Source: an uncultured Flavobacteriaceae bacterium
GTDB lineage: Bacteria; Bacteroidota; Bacteroidia; Flavobacteriales; Flavobacteriaceae
NCBI GenBank assembly: GCA_947502635.1
Contig: CANNAN010000006.1
Coordinates: 245,202-309,201 of the forward strand
Length of the DNA: 64,000 bases
Direction: 5' to 3'
Shown: positions 9,660 to 19,776 of the stretch, piece by piece
How the letters are laid out: every line of letters begins with the position of its first letter
Numbering within the stretch: position 1 is the stretch's first letter
Made by a program: the position numbers and the translations under genes
The notes under the pieces: generated by a model
Told to the model about the DNA's origin: nothing
The model's input: only the letters and a program-made list of their open reading frames with translations
Database searches by the model: none

Positions 9660-9783
9660 CACAATTTTTTTATTTTAAATGAAAAAATGAATAAAAATAT
9701 AGATTTTATATAACCGTTAATAAAATGGTTAAAAACTTCATCTTAAATAAACCTTTTTTAATGCAATTGACTATTCTATTTCC

Positions 9784-9791
9784 TATTTTTG
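9784..9791 (+). promoter_or_regulatory. Candidate -7 box of the glyA promoter
   Basis: TATTTTTG fits TAnnTTTG and sits 27 bp upstream of the glyA ATG. The nearest TTG (9767-9769) is only 14 bp away, shorter than the usual spacing, so only the -7 box is claimed. Confidence 0.4.
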
Positions 9792-9818
9792 CCGAATATT
9801 TAACGATAATTTAATTTT

Positions 9819-11090
9819 ATGCAACGCGACGAACAAATTTTTGAACTTATTCAAGCAGAAAAAGAACGCCAATTACATGGTATTGAGCTTATTGCATCAG
9901 AGAATTTTGTAAGCAATCAAGTTATGGAAGCTGCTGGCTCTGTATTAACAAATAAATATGCTGAAGGCTATCCTGGCAAACGATATTATGGCGGGTGTGA
10001 AGTTGTTGATGAAGTTGAGCAAATTGCTATCGATAGAGCAAAAGCATTGTTTGGTGCTGCATACGTAAATGTGCAACCGCATTCTGGAAGTCAGGCAAAT
10101 ACAGCTGTGTATCATGCATGTTTAAAACCAGGTGATAAGATTTTAGGTTTCGATTTATCTCACGGTGGACATTTAACACATGGATCTCCAGTAAATTTCT
10201 CTGGAAAACTTTACAATCCTGTATTTTACGGAGTAGAGCAGGAGTCAGGTGTTTTAAATTATGATAAAATTCAAGAAATAGCGACTAAAGAAAAACCAAA
10301 ATTAATCATTGCTGGTGCTTCTGCTTATTCTCGCGATATCGATTTTAAACGTTTTAGAGTGATTGCAGATAGTGTTGGTGCTGTATTAATGGCAGATATT
10401 TCGCATCCTGCAGGGTTAATTGCTAAAGGTATTCTAAACGACCCAATACCACATTGTCATATTGTTACAACGACAACTCATAAGACTTTAAGAGGTCCAA
10501 GAGGTGGTATTATAATGATGGGACAAGATTTTGATAATCCATTTGGAATTACATTGAAAAACGGAAACTTACGTAAAATGTCTTCTTTGTTGGATTCTGC
10601 TGTTTTTCCTGGAAATCAAGGAGGGCCTTTAGAGCATATTATTGCTGCTAAAGCGATTGCTTTTGGAGAAGCGTTAACAGATGATTTTTTAAACTACCAA
10701 TTACAAGTAAAGAGCAATGCTGCAGCTATGGCTGAAGTGTTAGTAGCTAAAGGTTATAATATTATTTCTGGAGGAACCGATAACCATTGTATGTTGATCG
10801 ATTTACGTAACAAAAACCTTTCTGGTAAGGATGCAGAACAGGCTTTGGTTAAAGCGGATATTACAGTAAACAAAAATATGGTGCCATTTGATGATAAATC
10901 ACCATTTGTAACCTCTGGAATTCGTTTAGGTGTTTCTGCTGTGACCACACGTGGTTTAAAAGAAGATGATATGTTAGCTATTGTAGAATTAGTTGATGAA
11001 GTTATTGCAAATTTTGAAGATGAATCAGTTTTAGAAGCTGTTAAAGATAAAGTGAATACTATGATGAAGGATAAACCTTTGTTTGTGTAG
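9819..11090 (+). CDS. glyA: Serine hydroxymethyltransferase
   Basis: 423 residues, typical length. PLP-enzyme fold with the N-terminal [30 protein letters not shown], and the cofactor-binding Lys 222 in [14 protein letters not shown]. It interconverts serine and glycine while charging tetrahydrofolate with a one-carbon unit in the cytoplasm. Single gene with its own promoter-like box and a strong terminator (11117-11150). No riboswitch-like structure was recognised upstream. Confidence 0.98.
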   Translation: MQRDEQIFELIQAEKERQLHGIELIASENFVSNQVMEAAGSVLTNKYAEGYPGKRYYGGCEVVDEVEQIAIDRAKALFGAAYVNVQPHSGSQANTAVYHACLKPGDKILGFDLSHGGHLTHGSPVNFSGKLYNPVFYGVEQESGVLNYDKIQEIATKEKPKLIIAGASAYSRDIDFKRFRVIADSVGAVLMADISHPAGLIAKGILNDPIPHCHIVTTTTHKTLRGPRGGIIMMGQDFDNPFGITLKNGNLRKMSSLLDSAVFPGNQGGPLEHIIAAKAIAFGEALTDDFLNYQLQVKSNAAAMAEVLVAKGYNIISGGTDNHCMLIDLRNKNLSGKDAEQALVKADITVNKNMVPFDDKSPFVTSGIRLGVSAVTTRGLKEDDMLAIVELVDEVIANFEDESVLEAVKDKVNTMMKDKPLFV

Positions 11091-11116
11091 GTAATTCGAG
11101 CTAGTTATAAAATAGT

Positions 11117-11150
11117 AAAAAAAGACTATCTGAAAAGATGGTCTTTTTTT
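11117..11150 (+). terminator. Rho-independent terminator after glyA
   Basis: Hairpin AAAAAAAGACTATCT / AGATGGTCTTTTTTT with a 4-nt loop, ending in seven T residues, 27 bp after the glyA stop. The A/T arms on both sides make it able to act in either direction, serving the convergent gene too. Confidence 0.85.
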
Positions 11151-11199
11151 ATTAATGACAATTTTTTAATAATAATTGATCGTTTGCATATCTATAAAT

Positions 11200-11748
11200 C
11201 TATTTACTTTTTTTATCGTAAGCCTCTTTAGTTTCGGTATTAAAAAATATGGTTAAATGATATGAGGCTATAGTTATTAGGGTATCATTCCATATTTTGG
11301 TTGCTTCAATAAAAAAAGTACCATGGTCTTTATATGTAAATTCAATACTTTGCGGGTAATCTCCATTTTGTAAATGAGTCCCCTGAAATATTTGACTTTT
11401 AAACTTATAATTCCAATTTACTTTTACAGAGTGTAGAGGCCGTTCTAAAAATGTTGCCCATTCTTTAACATTAGAAACTTTTACAAGGTCGGCTAGTTGC
11501 CTATGTTTACGATCCCAGAAAGGTACTTCCTTAACAGTGACCCCATAAGCAACTTTCAATCCCAAATCATTACCAGGTAGAATAGAGTATACTTTACCTG
11601 TATCCAAAACAATATAAATGGCCTTGGATGCCTCATGATATTCAGAGGTACAGACAGTTGTTCCTTGATACCAGATATCGATAATAGAAGCTTTGACAAA
11701 GTTTCGTACTAACAACTGTAGATTTGTTTTTACCTGGTTTTTTTTCAA
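11200..11748 (-). CDS. Unknown protein, in-frame continuation after the DUF4132 gene (TTG start or split gene)
   Basis: 182 codons with no ATG anywhere. The frame is the same as that of the 1350-codon gene just upstream, and the junction reads GAA TAA TTG AAA: the stop of the large gene is followed at once by TTG. Either the TTG is used after termination-reinitiation, or the two ORFs are one gene divided by a nonsense change, or the TAA is sometimes read through. The product looks soluble and beta-rich (IDIWYQGTTVCTSEYHEASK, AIYIVLDTGKVYSILPG) and has no signal peptide. I recognise no family. The open 182-codon frame suggests it is or was recently translated. Confidence 0.6.
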   Translation of the reverse strand: MKKNQVKTNLQLLVRNFVKASIIDIWYQGTTVCTSEYHEASKAIYIVLDTGKVYSILPGNDLGLKVAYGVTVKEVPFWDRKHRQLADLVKVSNVKEWATFLERPLHSVKVNWNYKFKSQIFQGTHLQNGDYPQSIEFTYKDHGTFFIEATKIWNDTLITIASYHLTIFFNTETKEAYDKKSK

Positions 11749-14700
11749 TTATTCCGTTTTAGTAATCTCTTTTAAATCCTTCATAGCCTCAGAAAATACT
11801 AGCAAAGGCACATTTTTAATAGTAATTAAGCGCTCATCATCTTCTCTGTAGGGTTCTTTATTCCGCAATCCATTCACCTGTACACTCCCAAGCGGTGTAA
11901 AATAGCACTTTCCTAATACCACATCTTCATCATCAACTTCGGCATATACTGCAATGTTTTCTGTTTGAATAAAGACATCAACCCCCGCTTCTTTAAAGGC
12001 TTTAGTGTAAGATAAAATCCCACCACCATCGTCTGTACTTCCATGTCTCCAGCCTTTTTTATGTGCTCTATATTTAAAAGTACCAGCGTTTAAAGAGTTA
12101 CTTTCAAATGTTCTAGAGTGTACAACTTCTAGTTCGGTAGAAGTAGGGGATATTAGTTTTCTAGATAACTGAAGTATTGCTGGTTGCATATTTTCTTTTT
12201 CTAGATACGCTTCCCAATCAGTTTTTATATGGTTTTCCAGATTCAATGGATGTGCCAATCGAATGCGATCATTATTTTTTATATTAAAAGTATTGCCTGC
12301 TTCATCTTGCAAATCGCCATTTGCTAATACTATAAATGTTGTATTTTCATTATGTTGCCAAATTAAACTTTGACTAAAAGCAAAAGCAACAGGGTGTTCT
12401 GTAAAATGCTGTTCCCAATCATTTCCTGGCCATAGGCGTTGTGTTACTAAATAGTGTTCTAAACTTAGAGCGTATTGTTTTACGATTTGTCTCAGGTCTG
12501 CATTCATCTCCTTTATTAATTTTTTAATAGGAGCAGGCATTTTTGGTATAGATTTTACTTGTTTACCCTTGTCATTGGTATATGTAAATTTTAAATCGGG
12601 AGAAATTGAAAGGGTATAACCACTTTCTAATGTCATCTTTTTGTTTACAAAATCAAAATCGGGTAGCATTTTATCTTTTAGCTCAAAATAAGTAAGTTCC
12701 AATTGTAAAGCGATAGCTTCAAAAGCTTCTTCAGCTGCTCTTCGTACATTGGGATATTTAATCTGAAAATGGTGCATGACTTGATCTAATGCAAATGCAG
12801 CATTATAAGTTCCTAACATTCCTAGAATGGCGCATACATTTGCATTTTTATTTTTAATAGCAGTCTCTTTCAATAATTCGATTAAGCGCTCATCTCCTAA
12901 TGTCCCTATTAAGGCAAATGCCATTTTTGATGTTGCTTTAAAGCCTATATTTTTATGGATATATTGAAAAGTTTCAAATGCGACATCTGCTCCTTGTGTT
13001 TTATCTAATAATGTGTACATGGGAATCGCTTCTATATCTGGAGTTATGCTATTGCTAGAAGACTGGCGATAAAAAAGGAAATATTGTTCTTTTTTAGTTA
13101 ATTGTGTGCCATCGTGCCAGATTAATCTTGGTAGGGTATCTAGCCATTTTACTACAGGTTTTTTAAGTTTTTCTCTTTTACTAGTATTGGCAATTCGCTC
13201 CTTCATGGTAGCTATCGTTACTTCTTTTTGCTCAAACCTTTTATAATAAGAATATATTGCTAGGTTTCTAATCTCATCTATTTTTTCACTGTCTATAATA
13301 GGCTCCAATTCTAACATGGCTTCTGTACTATCTAACTGACTTAAAATGAAAACTCCAGCTCTACGTTCTGCTTTCTTTTTAGATGATAAAAGAGATGCTG
13401 CTTTGTCATAAATATCTGTTACTGGACAGTTGGCCAATGAAATACACGCTAAATCTGCTAAATCGGTATATGTCGAACAGGCAATTCTCCAAACTTCATC
13501 ATAATATGCAGAGTAATCTAAGTTTTCCAATACAGTAAATGCTTGGCGATAATGAGGTGCCAAACTATTTTTTAGTTTCTTTATTTTTAGAGCTCGAATG
13601 GCTATAGCTACGGCATCTTGTCCAAAACGCTGTACAATGATGCCTATTATGTCCATATCTAACTCTTTGGTATCTTTTACATAGGTAAATAATTCGGTTT
13701 TTAATTCTTCACCTAGATGGTTACATAGCCATTGGACAAACTCTGGCGTGCCATCTATATAATAATCTGTAGATGTATCCCAGTTAAAATTATACCCTCG
13801 TTTTTCATTTTTACGCTTGGTAATATCAATCAATACCTTTTTGGCATGTGATACTGCAGGTTTTTTATGAGTATCCCCCACATAAGTTAAGAGGATGCGA
13901 TAACATTCCATAATACATCCTAAACAGTCCGAGCCTTGCATTTGCTCTAAGACTAGGCTTTCGTATGCTTTGCTATCTATTTTACATAATGCTTCAAGTT
14001 TTGTGTAGTATATGTGTTTTTGCGCTTCAGAAGTATCATAATATGGTAACAATTCATCTAAGAGTTCATTTAGGAGGTCTCGTTTTGAAGCTAATAGTGG
14101 TATTAAAGGTTTGGTATAACTTTTATTATCTAATAGTTGCATGATTTTTTTTCGGTCCTCATGCAAGTACTTTAGAATCACTTTTCCTACCGAATTCACA
14201 GAATCATCATCTCTAAGAAAGGACTCTCTGCTGGTTTCATCCAGATACCCAGCAAGGGCTGTCCATTCGTCAATATGACAGAACTTTAATTCTTCTATAA
14301 GCTTTCCAAAAGTATCTTCTCCTTGCTGTTCTTGCTTCAATTGTGGTAAAAACCAGTGTTCAATGAAGTATTTATAATATCCTTGGTAATTCACACCTCC
14401 TAATAAGTCCACGTTCTCAAATAGAAATGTATCGTTGCATATAAAGGCCAACAAGCGACGGTCTATAAAATCCCATTTATGGATGGGATTAAATACCTCT
14501 ATTATGTTTTCAAAACAAAATATGTCTGATCGCTTACTGCCTGGTAAATCATTGGTTTCTCCAAAAATAAATGCTGAAATTTCTTCAAATTTTTGCTGTC
14601 TGGATTCTTTGTATAATTCTTTGCGAATATCGTAAAGAAGCCCTTTTACCTGTTCTTTTCGTTCACTTACTAACGCTTCTGAATTTTTAGGTATTGGAGC

Positions 14701-15801
14701 GATTTCTATAGGTAATTTAGTAGTTTCTCCTTTTTTTAAGAAACCTTTGATGGCTTCCAAACCTGTAGATAAAATATTTTCGGGAATATTGGTTATTTTA
14801 TTAGAATGAAATTTTAACTTTTTTAAAGCCCTTAATTGGAGAAAGTTTGTTTCTATTTTTTTTAGAGGATTAAAACGTATGTAGAGATTAACTAAGTTGT
14901 TTAATTTGCATACACCTTCTGGAATATGCTCAAAATGATTACTATTGAGTGTTAGTTGTGTTAACTTCTGTAAGTTTTCTATATTTTGGGGAAGGGCTGT
15001 TAATTGGTTATCAGCTAGGTTCAATTCTTCCAATTGCACTAAATTTCCAATAGATTGAGGTATCTCTCTTTGGTTGCAGTCTGATATTCTTAGTTTTTTT
15101 AAATGCACTAAGTTTCCTAATGATTCTGGAATGATTAGCCCTTTTTTTTCTATATAACCACCTAGGCAATGGTCAATATGTAATACTTCTAACGATACCA
15201 GTTGCCCTAGGCTTTGAGGAATTTCATTAAGCTCTGGCAAGTGGGATAGATGTAATTCTTTTAAAGAGCGTATTTTACCTATATTGTCGGGTAACGTTAT
15301 GTCTTCATAAACACTGCGCAACTCTAAGTATTCGAGGTTTTTAAGGTTAGCTATCGTATCGGGTATGGCCGCTATGGCTTCTTCACCACTTATGGTTATT
15401 TTTTTTAGGTTACTTAAACGTTCTATGTGTTTAATTAGTATTGGAGATGCTGTATTGAGTTCTTCCAAATGTAATAGGCTAAGGGTTTCTTCTATTAATG
15501 TAGGATTAGTTTTGTCGTCATACGATGTACTTAATACTTTAGTATATCCCTTTTTTATATTATGAATTTCCGTTAGCTTATCTAATGGAACCCCTTCAAT
15601 GTTGACAGATAATTCTTCATAACCTCCTTTGCATTTTGATTTGATGATCTTTTCTTTTTCTTTTTCACATTTTTCTTCAGAATCAAATTTTTTTGTAGAG
15701 CTTCTTAGTGTGCTACGGACGTCACCGTATGAGGTGGTAAACGATTTTCCTTTAACTTCGATAATCCATATTTTATTTTCGTTTATATATGTTTGCTTCA
15801 T
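11749..15801 (-). CDS. Giant WGR-LRR-DUF4132 protein (MolR/YehI-like)
   Basis: 1350 residues, cytoplasmic by lack of a signal. Order: WGR domain (about 1-75; KGKSFTTSYGDVRST gives its shape), about ten leucine-rich repeats of the bacterial type (about 130-350; for example LVQLEELNLADNQLTALPQN), a long helical HEAT-like stretch (about 380-1050), then a DUF4132-type C-terminal region (about 1050-1300; LEHYLVTQRLWPGNDWEQHF and ADGD-like HNENTTFIVLANGDL). E. coli MolR and YehI combine WGR and DUF4132; their roles are not well settled. LRR insertion suggests protein binding. The in-frame ORF at 11200-11748 follows with no gap. Confidence 0.8.
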   Translation of the reverse strand: MKQTYINENKIWIIEVKGKSFTTSYGDVRSTLRSSTKKFDSEEKCEKEKEKIIKSKCKGGYEELSVNIEGVPLDKLTEIHNIKKGYTKVLSTSYDDKTNPTLIEETLSLLHLEELNTASPILIKHIERLSNLKKITISGEEAIAAIPDTIANLKNLEYLELRSVYEDITLPDNIGKIRSLKELHLSHLPELNEIPQSLGQLVSLEVLHIDHCLGGYIEKKGLIIPESLGNLVHLKKLRISDCNQREIPQSIGNLVQLEELNLADNQLTALPQNIENLQKLTQLTLNSNHFEHIPEGVCKLNNLVNLYIRFNPLKKIETNFLQLRALKKLKFHSNKITNIPENILSTGLEAIKGFLKKGETTKLPIEIAPIPKNSEALVSERKEQVKGLLYDIRKELYKESRQQKFEEISAFIFGETNDLPGSKRSDIFCFENIIEVFNPIHKWDFIDRRLLAFICNDTFLFENVDLLGGVNYQGYYKYFIEHWFLPQLKQEQQGEDTFGKLIEELKFCHIDEWTALAGYLDETSRESFLRDDDSVNSVGKVILKYLHEDRKKIMQLLDNKSYTKPLIPLLASKRDLLNELLDELLPYYDTSEAQKHIYYTKLEALCKIDSKAYESLVLEQMQGSDCLGCIMECYRILLTYVGDTHKKPAVSHAKKVLIDITKRKNEKRGYNFNWDTSTDYYIDGTPEFVQWLCNHLGEELKTELFTYVKDTKELDMDIIGIIVQRFGQDAVAIAIRALKIKKLKNSLAPHYRQAFTVLENLDYSAYYDEVWRIACSTYTDLADLACISLANCPVTDIYDKAASLLSSKKKAERRAGVFILSQLDSTEAMLELEPIIDSEKIDEIRNLAIYSYYKRFEQKEVTIATMKERIANTSKREKLKKPVVKWLDTLPRLIWHDGTQLTKKEQYFLFYRQSSSNSITPDIEAIPMYTLLDKTQGADVAFETFQYIHKNIGFKATSKMAFALIGTLGDERLIELLKETAIKNKNANVCAILGMLGTYNAAFALDQVMHHFQIKYPNVRRAAEEAFEAIALQLELTYFELKDKMLPDFDFVNKKMTLESGYTLSISPDLKFTYTNDKGKQVKSIPKMPAPIKKLIKEMNADLRQIVKQYALSLEHYLVTQRLWPGNDWEQHFTEHPVAFAFSQSLIWQHNENTTFIVLANGDLQDEAGNTFNIKNNDRIRLAHPLNLENHIKTDWEAYLEKENMQPAILQLSRKLISPTSTELEVVHSRTFESNSLNAGTFKYRAHKKGWRHGSTDDGGGILSYTKAFKEAGVDVFIQTENIAVYAEVDDEDVVLGKCYFTPLGSVQVNGLRNKEPYREDDERLITIKNVPLLVFSEAMKDLKEITKTE

Positions 15802-16133
15802 AACAATATCCGTTTTTTTGTTAATTTTTGTTTGGTATTTTATTGAGATTCAATTTTAATGGAGTAATGTTACGACTGATTTTTTGTTTTCTTTACCCTG
15901 TTTTCAGTGAAAGTATTTTAGAAATCGACGTTTGGTTTTTATGAAAAAAGATTAGATTAATTATTGTCTATGTTTTCCATCAGGAATAGTATGGTATAGG
16001 GATACCAGAAGATATTTGTATTTGTTGTCTAGCATTAGATATATAAAATTCTAATGCTTTTTAATATGAAGTTGTACGTCCAATAAATAGATAGGAATAC
16101 TCATCGTACATGGACGTATTAAACATTTCTGTA
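15802..16133. other. Intergenic region with two hairpins
   Basis: No gene is seen in these 332 bp between two minus-strand genes. It contains a perfect 9-bp stem AGCATTAGA / TCTAATGCT (16031-16039 and 16050-16058) followed by TTTTTA on the plus strand, and a weaker pair TACGTCCA / TGGACGTA (16075-16082 and 16111-16118). They may mark the 3' end of the 16134-17705 transcript, but on the minus strand no T-run follows. Confidence 0.4.
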
Positions 16134-17705
16134 TTAATCCTCCTCAGGAAAGGTAATATGTTGATAAGCCCCTATATCAGGAGAAGCAGTTCTATTAACA
16201 TTCGAAAGGTCTAAAGGAACTTGTGTAGCAAAAACAGGAAGTCCTTGATTGATGGCTGCAGATTCTTCGCCAATAATTAGTTGATTTAAAGAAGGGTCTT
16301 TAAAATTAGGATCTTCATTAAAAATATTCCCTTCATAATGATTCGTATCATTTAAATCATAATTTGGACCAGTAAGGCTATTATTAGGGTCTTCAAAACG
16401 AATTAAACAGTTGGTAAACTTAAAATTAAATACAACTGCTGGATCTTCAATTTCTTCAAGTTGAATTTCAGGGTTATCATTTCCGTAAATAATACAATTA
16501 TTAAAATTAGCTTCTGTTAAATCTGTAATCGTAGCATTATCATCTTCATCTACGACAAAATTATTAAGTAATACAGAAGGCAGTTGTCTAAACCCATTGT
16601 TCCAATAGTTTACAAGTGTACTGTGTGTAAAGTTATATCTACCTCCAAAAGTACCTGCAAAAGATACCAGTCCCGTGTTGTTAATAACTACATTTTCTCC
16701 AGTAATAGAAGTATTTCTTCCTATAATACCATAATTACTAGAATTATAAATTTGCGAATTAGTTATGGTGAGTTTATCGGAAACCCCATTAGGGTTACCA
16801 TCACATAAAATACCAACAGATGCATTTTTAATGGTAGTATAATTTATTGTATTATTAATACTGCCATCTAATAACCAAATAGTACCCCATTGTCCTGGTG
16901 TATCAGCGAAATTAGGCTCTAAACGGTCGCCTTCAAAAATAACTTCGTTTTCTAAAAGATCTTGATCGTTACTAAGCGTACCGTTAACCTGTAATGAAGC
17001 ATTATTGGATACTATGATTCCTGAGTTATCATGAAAATGTATTCTGGCTCCTGCATCAATAGTTAGGGTTTCTCCATTTGGTACAGTTGCAAACCCATAA
17101 ATAACATAAGGTTTTTCGTTTGTAAAAGTAAGTTCAGTAGGTAATAATTCACGTCCCTGCAATTCGGTTTCAATTGATTGACCAGCAATATCAAGGGTTA
17201 ATGTTTCAATAACTTTAGTGGTATTATTCCGATTGGGATAGATAAATACGGCATCTTGTACTAAAGTAACGAGCTCTACTTTTTGAAGGTTTGCTGCGGT
17301 ATCAAACTCAATTTGGTCTTCATAAAGAAAATTACCATCAGGGTTTGGGAAATTATTAATATCGATAGTCGATTCAACAAAAATAAATAAGCTGTCTTTG
17401 GCTAATATCTGTATATCTTCAAAAACTTTACCAGCCATGCCGTCTACATTTAATCTATAATTGGAAGATTCTCCCAAAGCTAATCTTACTGAAGGTATAG
17501 AAATATCATCATTACTTCTATTATAAACTTTTAGGTTATAGGTACTGGAGCCAATATTTGTGAAAACGGTGTCTAAATAAACAGTGTCTTTTGAAAATTC
17601 AAGATGACCAGTACTTGGAGAAAATTCAAAATCTTTACGACAAGAACTCCAAAATATTAAAAAACCTAATGTAAGTGTGAAATATAGGTAACGTTTCATT
17701 GACAT
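16134..17705 (-). CDS. Beta-helix surface lipoprotein of unknown function
   Basis: 523 residues. The signal ends in FWSSC, with lipidated Cys 22. After an N-terminal beta domain (DTVYLDTVFTNIGSSTYNLK), the protein shows parallel beta-helix features: NNTINYTTIKNASVGILCDG, LTITNSQIYNSSNYGIIGRN and NNCIIYGNDNPEIQL. It ends with a motif typical of Bacteroidota choice-of-anchor/beta-helix proteins (RTASPDIGAYQ). No catalytic residues can be named with confidence. The second Met (codon 3) is an equally possible start. Similar proteins are widespread in flavobacteria without known function. Confidence 0.7.
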   Translation of the reverse strand: MSMKRYLYFTLTLGFLIFWSSCRKDFEFSPSTGHLEFSKDTVYLDTVFTNIGSSTYNLKVYNRSNDDISIPSVRLALGESSNYRLNVDGMAGKVFEDIQILAKDSLFIFVESTIDINNFPNPDGNFLYEDQIEFDTAANLQKVELVTLVQDAVFIYPNRNNTTKVIETLTLDIAGQSIETELQGRELLPTELTFTNEKPYVIYGFATVPNGETLTIDAGARIHFHDNSGIIVSNNASLQVNGTLSNDQDLLENEVIFEGDRLEPNFADTPGQWGTIWLLDGSINNTINYTTIKNASVGILCDGNPNGVSDKLTITNSQIYNSSNYGIIGRNTSITGENVVINNTGLVSFAGTFGGRYNFTHSTLVNYWNNGFRQLPSVLLNNFVVDEDDNATITDLTEANFNNCIIYGNDNPEIQLEEIEDPAVVFNFKFTNCLIRFEDPNNSLTGPNYDLNDTNHYEGNIFNEDPNFKDPSLNQLIIGEESAAINQGLPVFATQVPLDLSNVNRTASPDIGAYQHITFPEED

Positions 17706-17804
17706 ATATAAATTTAAAGCCTATTAGTAGAGGTTAAAAATATAACTTTTGAAACAATGATTTAGTATGATAAGCTTTATTTTAATCGAAAAAATAAATA
17801 ATGA

Positions 17805-18539
17805 CTACTTTTTTTTAGATTCTTCAATTATTTTCAAAAAAGTTTTGCTGTAGGAAACTAAGCTGTCTAAAAGAATCATTTCATTTTTATTTGATAAAAA
17901 ATCTTTATTCAGGTTTTTGGTTCCACAATATTCGAAGAAGAGTTGTTTATAGTCTTTAGGAATTGTTAAATCATTAATGAGTAATTCTTCATTAAAAAAT
18001 GTATTATTAGAAAATAACGAATCTAAGTCTTTATGTGATAAAGGAGTTATAGTAGTATTTTTTCTCTTGCCCTTTTTAAAAAGCTTACCAATTAGTGAGG
18101 CTAATCTAACGACATCAAGCCCATATTTTGATGAAGTCCCATATTTATGAGGGTTTTTCTTTATATCTTCTTGAACTTGTTTTCCAAATTCATTTTGTGC
18201 CGCTACCTGATTAAATTCTTTAGGTTCTATATTATTCTGTATTAAGATTTCATTAAGTCTGTTAATCGTTTTTCTTAATTCGATAACTATAACATTATTA
18301 AAATCAGTTTCAGTAAGTTTTATGATCTTTTTATTATGGAATATAGAATGAAATGAAAGGGTATCGCCAACAGTGGCTTTAATGGTGAAATTTCCGTAAT
18401 TATCTGTATGGGTTCTGATTTGCTTACTAAGGTTAAAAACATCTATTCCTTTTACTGTCGTGTCATTATCATAGACTTTTCCTGTTATACTTTGGGAAAG
18501 CATTGAAAATGGGAAAAGAATAAAAATGAAGTATTTCAT
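17805..18539 (-). CDS. Secreted protein with carboxypeptidase-D regulatory-like domain
   Basis: 244 residues. A short signal (MKYFIFILFPFSMLSQS) is followed by a CarboxypepD_reg-like beta-sandwich (about 19-90: ITGKVYDNDTTVKGIDVFNL, THTDNYGNFTIKATVGDTL). The remaining 150 residues are Lys/Asn-rich and helical and match nothing I know. It resembles periplasmic accessory proteins common in Bacteroidota that carry this domain without a TonB receptor. It sits alone, 100 bp from the beta-helix lipoprotein gene on the same strand. Confidence 0.65.
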   Translation of the reverse strand: MKYFIFILFPFSMLSQSITGKVYDNDTTVKGIDVFNLSKQIRTHTDNYGNFTIKATVGDTLSFHSIFHNKKIIKLTETDFNNVIVIELRKTINRLNEILIQNNIEPKEFNQVAAQNEFGKQVQEDIKKNPHKYGTSSKYGLDVVRLASLIGKLFKKGKRKNTTITPLSHKDLDSLFSNNTFFNEELLINDLTIPKDYKQLFFEYCGTKNLNKDFLSNKNEMILLDSLVSYSKTFLKIIEESKKK

Positions 18540-18677
18540 TTTTGTTTTAATGGTTATCGTTTTTCAAATTAAAGTATTCTATAACTTAAACAATCGGTGT
18601 TTAAGATATTTTAACAATCATTTTAATGAACTCTTAACGTATAATACCATTTCAGAATAGAGAAGGTATAAAATAAA

Positions 18678-18704
18678 AAAGCCTGATGTAAGACATCAGG
18701 CTTT
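18678..18704 (-). terminator. Terminator of the galactose operon
   Basis: Perfect 12-bp stem AAAGCCTGATGT / ACATCAGGCTTT with a 3-nt loop. On the minus strand it is followed by TTTATTTT, 30 bp after the galT stop. Confidence 0.88.
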
Positions 18705-18733
18705 AAGACACTTCGCTATTAGTTGAGAGAAAA

Positions 18734-19756
18734 TTAAACTAAATCCCGTATCATTTTTGCTGCAATTTCTGCAGTAATATCACGTTGTGGGGATCCGAAC
18801 ATTTCGTAACCTACCATGAATTTTTTTACAGTGGCACTTCTTAACAATGGCGGATAAAAACTCATGTGCCAATGCCAGTGTTTATTTTCATTTCCATCTG
18901 TTGGTGCTTGATGTATTCCGCTAGAATAAGGAAATGAGGTGTTAAATAATTTATCGTATGCTTTTGTTATTACAGATATAGCTTCGGCATATTCTAAAGC
19001 TTGAGCATCATTCAATTCTAGAATATTTGATTGTTGCTTTTTTGGTACTACCATAGCTTCGAAAGGCCATACTGCCCAAAAAGGAATTAAAACAACAAAC
19101 GAATCATTTTCAAAAATAATACGTTCTTGTTTTTCTAATTCTTGTGCTAAATAATCACCTAACAGGCTGCTATTTTTTTTGTTATAATAGGCTAGTTGCT
19201 GTGTGTTTTTCTTATCCACTTCATTAGGAAGTGTAGATTGGCTCCAAATTTGTCCATGAGGATGCGGATTACTACATCCCATAACAGCACCTTTATTTTC
19301 AAATATTTGGACGTAATTGATATTTGGATTTTCAGATAATTCTTTAAATTCTCTTTGCCATGCGAAAACGACTTTTTGAATATCTTTAGCGTCCATGTCT
19401 GCTAAACTTTTTGAGTGATCTGGACTGAAGCAAATCACTTTACATATTCCTGTTTCACTTTCGGCAACTAACAAACCATCTTCAACCGAAAAAGACTTGG
19501 AATCTTTTTGTAAGGCTGCAAAATCATTAGTAAAAACAAAAACATCTTGATATTTCGGATTGATTTCCCCATTAATTCGGGTATTTCCTGCACATAAATA
19601 ACAGGTTTCATCGTAAGCAGGTCGCACATCATTCGATACGGCTTCATTTTGTCCTTGCCAAGGGCGTTTTGCACGATGTGGTGATACTAAAACCCATTCG
19701 CCAGTGAGTATATTTAAACGCTTATGCGAATAGTCTTGTAAATCTGTATTCTCCAT
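18734..19756 (-). CDS. galT: Galactose-1-phosphate uridylyltransferase
   Basis: 340 residues, normal length. The signature GCSNPHPHGQIWSQ holds the His that becomes uridylylated. CYLCAGN gives zinc ligands, and HWHWHMSFYPPLLRS is the second metal/fold motif. It swaps UMP between UDP-glucose and galactose-1-phosphate in the Leloir pathway. It is the last gene of a minus-strand unit (regulator, epimerase, galK, galT), 20 bp after galK, and has a clear terminator. galE was not found in the window. Confidence 0.97.
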   Translation of the reverse strand: MENTDLQDYSHKRLNILTGEWVLVSPHRAKRPWQGQNEAVSNDVRPAYDETCYLCAGNTRINGEINPKYQDVFVFTNDFAALQKDSKSFSVEDGLLVAESETGICKVICFSPDHSKSLADMDAKDIQKVVFAWQREFKELSENPNINYVQIFENKGAVMGCSNPHPHGQIWSQSTLPNEVDKKNTQQLAYYNKKNSSLLGDYLAQELEKQERIIFENDSFVVLIPFWAVWPFEAMVVPKKQQSNILELNDAQALEYAEAISVITKAYDKLFNTSFPYSSGIHQAPTDGNENKHWHWHMSFYPPLLRSATVKKFMVGYEMFGSPQRDITAEIAAKMIRDLV

Positions 19757-19776
19757 TTTAAATTAATTGTAATTGA

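Noticed and set aside
9767..9791. Complete -33/-7 promoter for glyA
   Set aside because: The TTG is only 14 bp from the TAnnTTTG box, shorter than the normal spacing, so only the -7 box was listed.
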